From Odobenus rosmarus divergens (lineage: Eukaryota > Chordata > Mammalia > Carnivora > Odobenidae): DNA of 64,000 nucleotides. The notes under the pieces are model-generated. The model was not told where the DNA came from, made no database searches, and saw only the letters and a program-made list of their open reading frames with translations. This document shows, piece after piece, positions 59,276 to 64,000 of this stretch (its first letter is position 1; each line of letters starts with the position of its first letter). A program made the position numbers and the translations under genes. The stretch covers positions 1,317,963 to 1,381,962 of the forward strand of contig NW_004450466.1 in NCBI RefSeq assembly GCF_000321225.1. Reading direction: 5' to 3'.

Positions 59276-59529
59276 AATAACAGAGTCAGATAAGAACCAT
59301 TAGAGACGATGGACTCTGAAAAACAAACTGAGGGTTCTAGAGGGGAGGGGGGTGGGGGGATGGGTTAGCCTGGTGATGGGTATTAAAGAGGGCACATTCT
59401 GCGTGGAGCACTGGGTGTTATGCACAAACAATGAAAAAAAAAACACTAAAAAAAAAACTAATGATGTAATGTATGGTGGTTAACATAACAATAAAAAAAA
59501 TTATAAAAAAAAATAACAGAGTCAGATAA
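59276..59529 (+). mobile_element. Young LINE-1 tail (about 218 bp), perfect 18-bp TSD, A-block substitutions
   Basis: The body at about 59294-59511 starts 'GAACCATTAGAGACGATGG'. TSD AATAACAGAGTCAGATAA lies at 59276-59293 and 59512-59529. At 59434-59443 and 59448-59457, ten-base mixed consensus words are each replaced by ten A without any length change. Confidence 0.96.
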
Positions 59530-60107
59530 CACAGTTAGGAGTTATTAATATGAATGAATTGTTGGTCTTACAATACAGAATGGCTATGAAGTTAACTCAG
59601 GATAACTAATCACACTGGTTTATTAGGATGTAGTAGAGCCAGACTATATATTGGGAAAATAGCCTTATAAATGTGAGAGCTGGACACCCTAACTATAAAT
59701 TTAGACTTCAGCCCATGGGATTAAGAGAAAAAAGAGTGGAAGAATGTAGGGAAAGGAGACGGTTTTCCCCATTAGAACATCAGGGTATTTCTTCTGTTAT
59801 ACACCTCTCCAAGGCCATGCCCACCGTTTCACTTTGGGAGGAGCTGTTACTAATCTCATTAGACTGGTGAAAGTTTAAGACATTTATTTGGTCATGTGTA
59901 CCAGTGGCATACTCAACATGTACTAAAAAGCCAAGAATCCATATTCTAATAACTTTCCAATTCTCTGTCACACAGCTTGCTGGATCAATTCAGCCAGGTC
60001 CAGCCTCCTGGAACAAATGGTACAATTCCTCCTGTTTTTCTCATTGTATTCCTTGAAGTCTGGCCTTAGGATAGCCCAAAAATTTCACATTTGGCCTTTA
60101 AAGGAAA
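59530..60107. other. Unique spacer
   Basis: No repeat or gene recognised. Confidence 0.45.
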
Positions 60108-60362
60108 TACAGTAGAGAGGTTAAGAGACCAGATTCTGGAGTCAGACTTCCTAGATTCATATCCCTAACTCTGACTCTACTTGCTAAGCCTGGGCAATTT
60201 ACTTAACCTCCCTGTGGCCTCATTTTATACAGCTGTAAAATGGGGATACTCATAGTATTTCTCTTGTAAGGTTATTGTGAGGATGAAAAAAAATGATTTG
60301 ATATACTTCAAGCTCTTAGGACAATCCTCCTGTAAATGTTAATCAACATTGTTGTTATATAG
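60108..60362 (+). mobile_element. Near-full-length MIR
   Basis: One of the best preserved ancient repeats here: 'GGTTAAGAGACCAGATTCTG', 'GAGTCAGACTTCCTAGATTC', 'GGCAATTTACTTAACCTCCC', 'CAGCTGTAAAATGGGGATAC' and 'GGTTATTGTGAGGATGAAAA'. Confidence 0.85.
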
Positions 60363-60717
60363 TCTCACTCTGGGATCGAGGCCTAAGCAATATTTCCTAA
60401 CTGAGCTTTTCACTAAAAGGTCTGCATTGGGGTTTACTGGGTATCAGGCAGTTTTTTCTACACTAAAATTTAATTATTATTTATTGTTTTGATATTGTAA
60501 ATAGAAGAGGGAGCAAAAAGGGATGGCTGGCAAGGAAGGATTACAACATTCCTTCATCCTCAGAAATCATTAAAATCTCACCTCTACCCCTCACTTAGCA
60601 GAGATAATTAACCAGGCATTAACAAAAGCTAATGTGACCTCAGTGTTATCCAACAGAAATACAAGGTAGTAGCTGTATTAATAAGGTAAAATATATTTTA
60701 GTTAACCCAAGGTATTT

Positions 60718-60973
60718 AAAATATGAAGGGGGGGAAATCGGAGGGGGAGATGAACCATGAGAGACTATGGACTCTGAGAAACAAACTGAGGGTTCTAGAG
60801 GGGAGGGGGGTGGGGGGATGGGTCAGCCCGGTGATGGGTATTAAGGAGGGCACGTATTGAATGAAGCACTGGGTGTTATACGCAAACAATGAATCATGGA
60901 ACACTACATCAAAAACTAATGATGTAATGTATGGTGACTAACATAATAAAATAAAATTAAAAAAATAAAATAT
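60718..60973 (+). mobile_element. Young LINE-1 tail (about 240 bp)
   Basis: The body is about 60725-60966. It starts 'GAAGGGGGGGAAATCGGAGG' and contains 'TGAACCATGAGAGACTATGG' and 'GTGATGGGTATTAAGGAGGG'. Flanking AAAATAT words at 60718-60724 and 60967-60973 are a short possible TSD. Confidence 0.9.
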
Positions 60974-61269
60974 TTAACACATAATCAATACAGAAATAAG
61001 ATATTTTGCATTTTTATCTTACTAATTATTTGAAATTCAGCATGTATTTATACTTACAGCACATCTCTATTTGAACTAGCAACATTTCAAGTGCTTGATA
61101 TTCGTTTGTGGCTAGTGACTACTGTATTTGACAATAGGATCCAGACCATTCACCTCCTTTTACTCATTTCATGTTTTATAATCCATTGATTATAATCTAT
61201 TTTATAATCTATTGACTCAGTATTCTGTATCCCATGATGTGAGAACATAATGACCTAAGTAGTTTAATT

Positions 61270-61491
61270 AAAAGTATATACTCCAGGGCGCCTGGGTGGC
61301 TCAGTTGGTTAAGTGACTGCCTTCGGCTCAGGTCATGATCCTGGAGTCCCAGGATCGAGTCCCGCATCAGGCTCCCTGCTCAGCAGTGAGTCTGCTTCTC
61401 CCTCGGACCCTCCCCCCTCTCATGCTCTCTCTATCTCATGCTCTCTCTCAAATAAATAAATAAAATCTTTAAAAAAAAAAGTATATACTCC
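61270..61491 (+). mobile_element. CAN-SINE, perfect 15-bp TSD
   Basis: The body is about 61285-61476, of the GGGATCGAG-related subtype with AGGATCGAGTCCCGCATCAG. TSD AAAAGTATATACTCC lies at 61270-61284 and 61477-61491. Confidence 0.96.
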
Positions 61492-62364
61492 CATTTTCTA
61501 GGATAAATCAGTTTCAAATAAATTTGTATACCATGGTCCAGTTATCATAGGAACTAAGCTTCCCTGAATAAGCTCACTTTACCTTTACAAACTGACAAAG
61601 TGGCAAGAACAATTCTGCATAATTGAAATCCCTCAAAATTACAGCAGTATCTGATGTCAGCCCCATACAGCCAAACTCCTAAATGAACACTTGTTGGAAT
61701 TAAGTTATTAAAAGTAAATGCAAGTTAAACTGCACCCTGAAGTCTAAGGAGATTTATCAATTTTGCATTCATTCAATCATTTAGTTGTACCACAGAAGGA
61801 AGTTTATTAGCTGTGAGGTATAAGATTCTGGAAAATTACATTAAGTCTTAAATTTGGGGAAACAGCCAGACTTCACTTAAAATTCAGACCACCTCAAGGA
61901 AATCTAGGTTAAACCTCTTACTGCAAGTCACATTATTGAACAATGATGGGCAACCAAATTTCTAAGGCTTAGAAATAAATCTTTTAGGATAACTATAAAA
62001 TATAGCATCTAAACTGGAAATTCTTCTGAGATTGAATGGGGTATACTATCAGTAATGGATAAATCATACTAGTTAATAATTTCCCTCATAAGTGTTACAT
62101 GTGGCCACCTTATAAACCTTGCACAAATTTTTCTGTTTAGAGATAGCCTTTAGGAATAAAGGATTATACTACTGACTTCATAACAAGATTCTAGATCCAG
62201 TCTGAGGTGATGGATTCTACTTATGAAAAATATCAGAGGACAGAACCAAAAATCAGATGATCTCAAGGCATCATTTTATCTCTAACATTATAAGCCCAGC
62301 ACAGTTGTTATTTCTTCCCTGCACTCAATTCTCGTATCCCTTTCTCTCTTTTTGAATCCTGTGA
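61492..62364. other. Unique spacer
   Basis: No repeat or gene recognised. Confidence 0.45.
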
Positions 62365-62560
62365 ATTACATGGATTTCAGCAGACTGGGGTTCACATTGG
62401 GGTTCTGCTGTTTACTAGCTGAGGGACTTTGGGTAGATAACTAATCTCTCTGAGAAACTCCTTTTAGATGTGGGTGATGATACGGGTCTCACAGGACTGA
62501 TGTGTTAGGATGTCCTACAGGCACTGTAGTATGTGCTATACAGGGACCCCTGCAGATCCC
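62365..62560 (+). mobile_element. MIR
   Basis: 'TTACATGGATTTCAGCAGAC', 'GTTCTGCTGTTTACTAGCTG', 'AGGGACTTTGGGTAGATAAC' and 'CTAATCTCTCTGAGAAACTC' keep MIR order. The 3' part is weak. Confidence 0.65.
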
Positions 62561-62689
62561 TAGCTCTTTCCTGCTGTTGTAAAGATCTCTGTATTTAAAT
62601 CTTGAATTTGATCTACTGTCCTTAGAGTAAACATGGAGTTCCAGGGTCTATGATTTTGACATTAGTGGCTGATACTCTTCCAAACATAT

Positions 62690-63420
62690 GTTAATTGTTC
62701 TCTTCCATTCCTCATCCACTGCCACATGGAATCTAGACCTAGCTTTGCCCCTCTCTCTGCCATGTCTCTCCAACATATTGAGTTCATCACAAGTCCTTTA
62801 AATTCTACTGCCTAAATAAGTACAGAATTTATCCTCTCTCCTCTTTATTCTATTTTTTTTTCAGACCCTCATTTTGGGTTTTCTTCCATCCAGTTTCTTT
62901 ATAATAGTGTTCTAACTGGTTTCCCTCACTTCATGCTTACAAGCTAACAATTCAATCTACTGGGTCAATTCTATGTATTAAAATCCGACACTAGTTTTAA
63001 AAAGCTTTCTGTATAAACCCATGCTCCTCAGCATAGTATACCCTTCACGGTGGAGACCTTGCCTACACCCCCACCCTGTCTTTGTGCATGTAAACATTAG
63101 CTTTATTATCTCCACGTTGAAATTCCTCTAGTTTCCCAGATTCACTGTGTCCATTTATACCTCATCTCTTAAAAATCCTGTGTTCCTGGCATTGAAAAAT
63201 TTTCCTTCTAGTCTGTGTGGAAATCTCTATTCATTTCTCTAGACCCAATTCACAGGAACACATCTTTATTACCACTTTCTGAATGTAGCCCTCTCCCCCT
63301 CCCCCCTCCTTAGGTCCACTCTTTTATTGAAGCTCTTATTTTCATTAGTTGTTTGTGAGTCCATCTCCCCTAACAGTCTATAAGCTCCCTGAGACCAAGC
63401 TCCAAAAATAATTATGGAAT
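62690..63420 (+). mobile_element. Long L2 element
   Basis: 'TAATAGTGTTCTAACTGGTT', 'TCCCTCACTTCATGCTTACA', 'CTTCTGAATGTAGCC'-like mid words and the tail 'CCTAACAGTCTATAAGCTCC' appear in L2 order. The match is weakest at the 5' edge and in the middle. Confidence 0.55.
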
Positions 63421-63529
63421 TAATGTATGATTCAAGCTTCACTTTAAGAATTTGAGACTAAGGTAGAATCATAGTTTATTTAAGAAGTTGGTTTGTTGTA
63501 AGTGCTAGTTTTTTTTTTTTTTGAAAATA

Positions 63530-64000
63530 TATACTGAGGTTTTATTTTGAATTTCCCTGATTACTTTTTTATTATGTTAATCACCATACATTACATTAGT
63601 TTTTGATGTAGTGTTCCATGATTCATTGTTTGCGTATAACACCCAGTGCTCCATTAAATACGTGCCTTCTTTAATACCCACCACCAGGCTAACCCACCCC
63701 CCCACCTTCCTCACCTCTAGAACCCTCAGTTTATTTCTCAGAGTCCATGGTCTCTCATGGACTCTGAGAAATCACCAATTTCCCCCCTTCATTTTTCCCT
63801 TCCTACTACCTTCTTTTTTTAACATATAATGTATTATTTCAGAGGTACAGATCTGTGATTCAACAGTCTTACACAATTCACAGTGCTCAACATAGCACGT
63901 ACCCTCCCCAATATCTATCACCCAGCCACCCCATCCCTCCCACCTCCAAACCACTCCAGCAACTCTCAGTTTGTTTCCTGAGATTAAGAATTCCTCATAT
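63530..64000 (-). mobile_element. LINE-1 3' end, minus strand, runs off the right edge
   Basis: Complement of the young L1 3' UTR: 'ATTATGTTAATCACCATACA', 'TTTTTGATGTAGTGTTCCAT', 'AACACCCAGTGCTCCATTAA', then the second block 'CCCAATATCTATCACCCAGC' and 'TTTCCTGAGATTAAGAATTC'. The element is cut by the window end. It contains a perfect hairpin at 63733-63772 not found in the other copies. Confidence 0.93.
63733..63772. repeat. Perfect inverted repeat, 17-bp arms, 6-base loop
   Basis: The left arm ATTTCTCAGAGTCCATG (63733-63749) and right arm CATGGACTCTGAGAAAT (63756-63772) are exact reverse complements around GTCTCT. The other L1 copies carry the left-arm sequence only. On this strand they would read about GGTTCGTCTCCCCCTCCGA in place of the right arm. 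Confidence 0.95.

Overview
This is non-coding nuclear DNA from a carnivoran mammal. The diagnostic content is a dense set of tRNA-derived CAN-SINEs (SINEC: head beginning GGGGCACCTGGGTGGCTCAG, CT-rich middle, AATAAA-rich tail) together with carnivore-type LINE-1 3' ends. The SINE and L1 variants resemble those of arctoid caniforms (bear, seal and mustelid group). I see neither the dog-type SINEC_Cf nor the cat-type SINE, but the exact species cannot be fixed by eye. No protein-coding gene, RNA gene or bacterial-type feature is supported. All open frames are short (122 codons at most), and many fall in repeats. The window is best read as an intergenic stretch or the inside of a very large intron.

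Layout. 0.8-8.2 kb is L1-rich: an old L1 3' part, a longer ORF2 fragment with two consecutive tails, three SINEs (two at the same target site), a young L1 tail and a very old L1. 8.2-12 kb carries ancient MIR, L2 and MER5A-like pieces around a repeat-free block. 12.3-12.9 kb is a second young L1 tail. 13-34 kb is mostly unique AT-rich sequence with scattered SINEs, MIRs and L2s. 34.5-37.3 kb holds two minus-strand L1 fragments. 39.3-45.9 kb is a dense patch that includes an L1 inserted in an L2 and seven SINEs. 46.6-54.5 kb holds an MLT1-like LTR, MIRs, a long L2, two minus-strand SINEs, an L1 tail and an old L1 5' region. 54.5-64 kb is mainly unique, with L1 tails, SINEs, a well-preserved MIR, a long L2, and an L1 that runs off the right edge.

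Most young insertions have target-site duplications (TSDs) that can be read directly, so their boundaries are good to a few bases. Boundaries of MIR, L2 and old L1 pieces are approximate, and family names come from remembered consensus sequences, not from a search.

The most unusual observation is that three young L1 tails carry blocks in which mixed consensus sequence is replaced by A at unchanged length: 18 substitutions, all to A. A possible strand-mirrored version, two 21-base T tracts, lies in an old minus-strand L1. This is either an assembly artefact or an unusual mutational signature. A second is a perfect 17-bp-arm hairpin in the right-edge L1 that looks like a template-switch mutation. 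No new functional gene system is supported.
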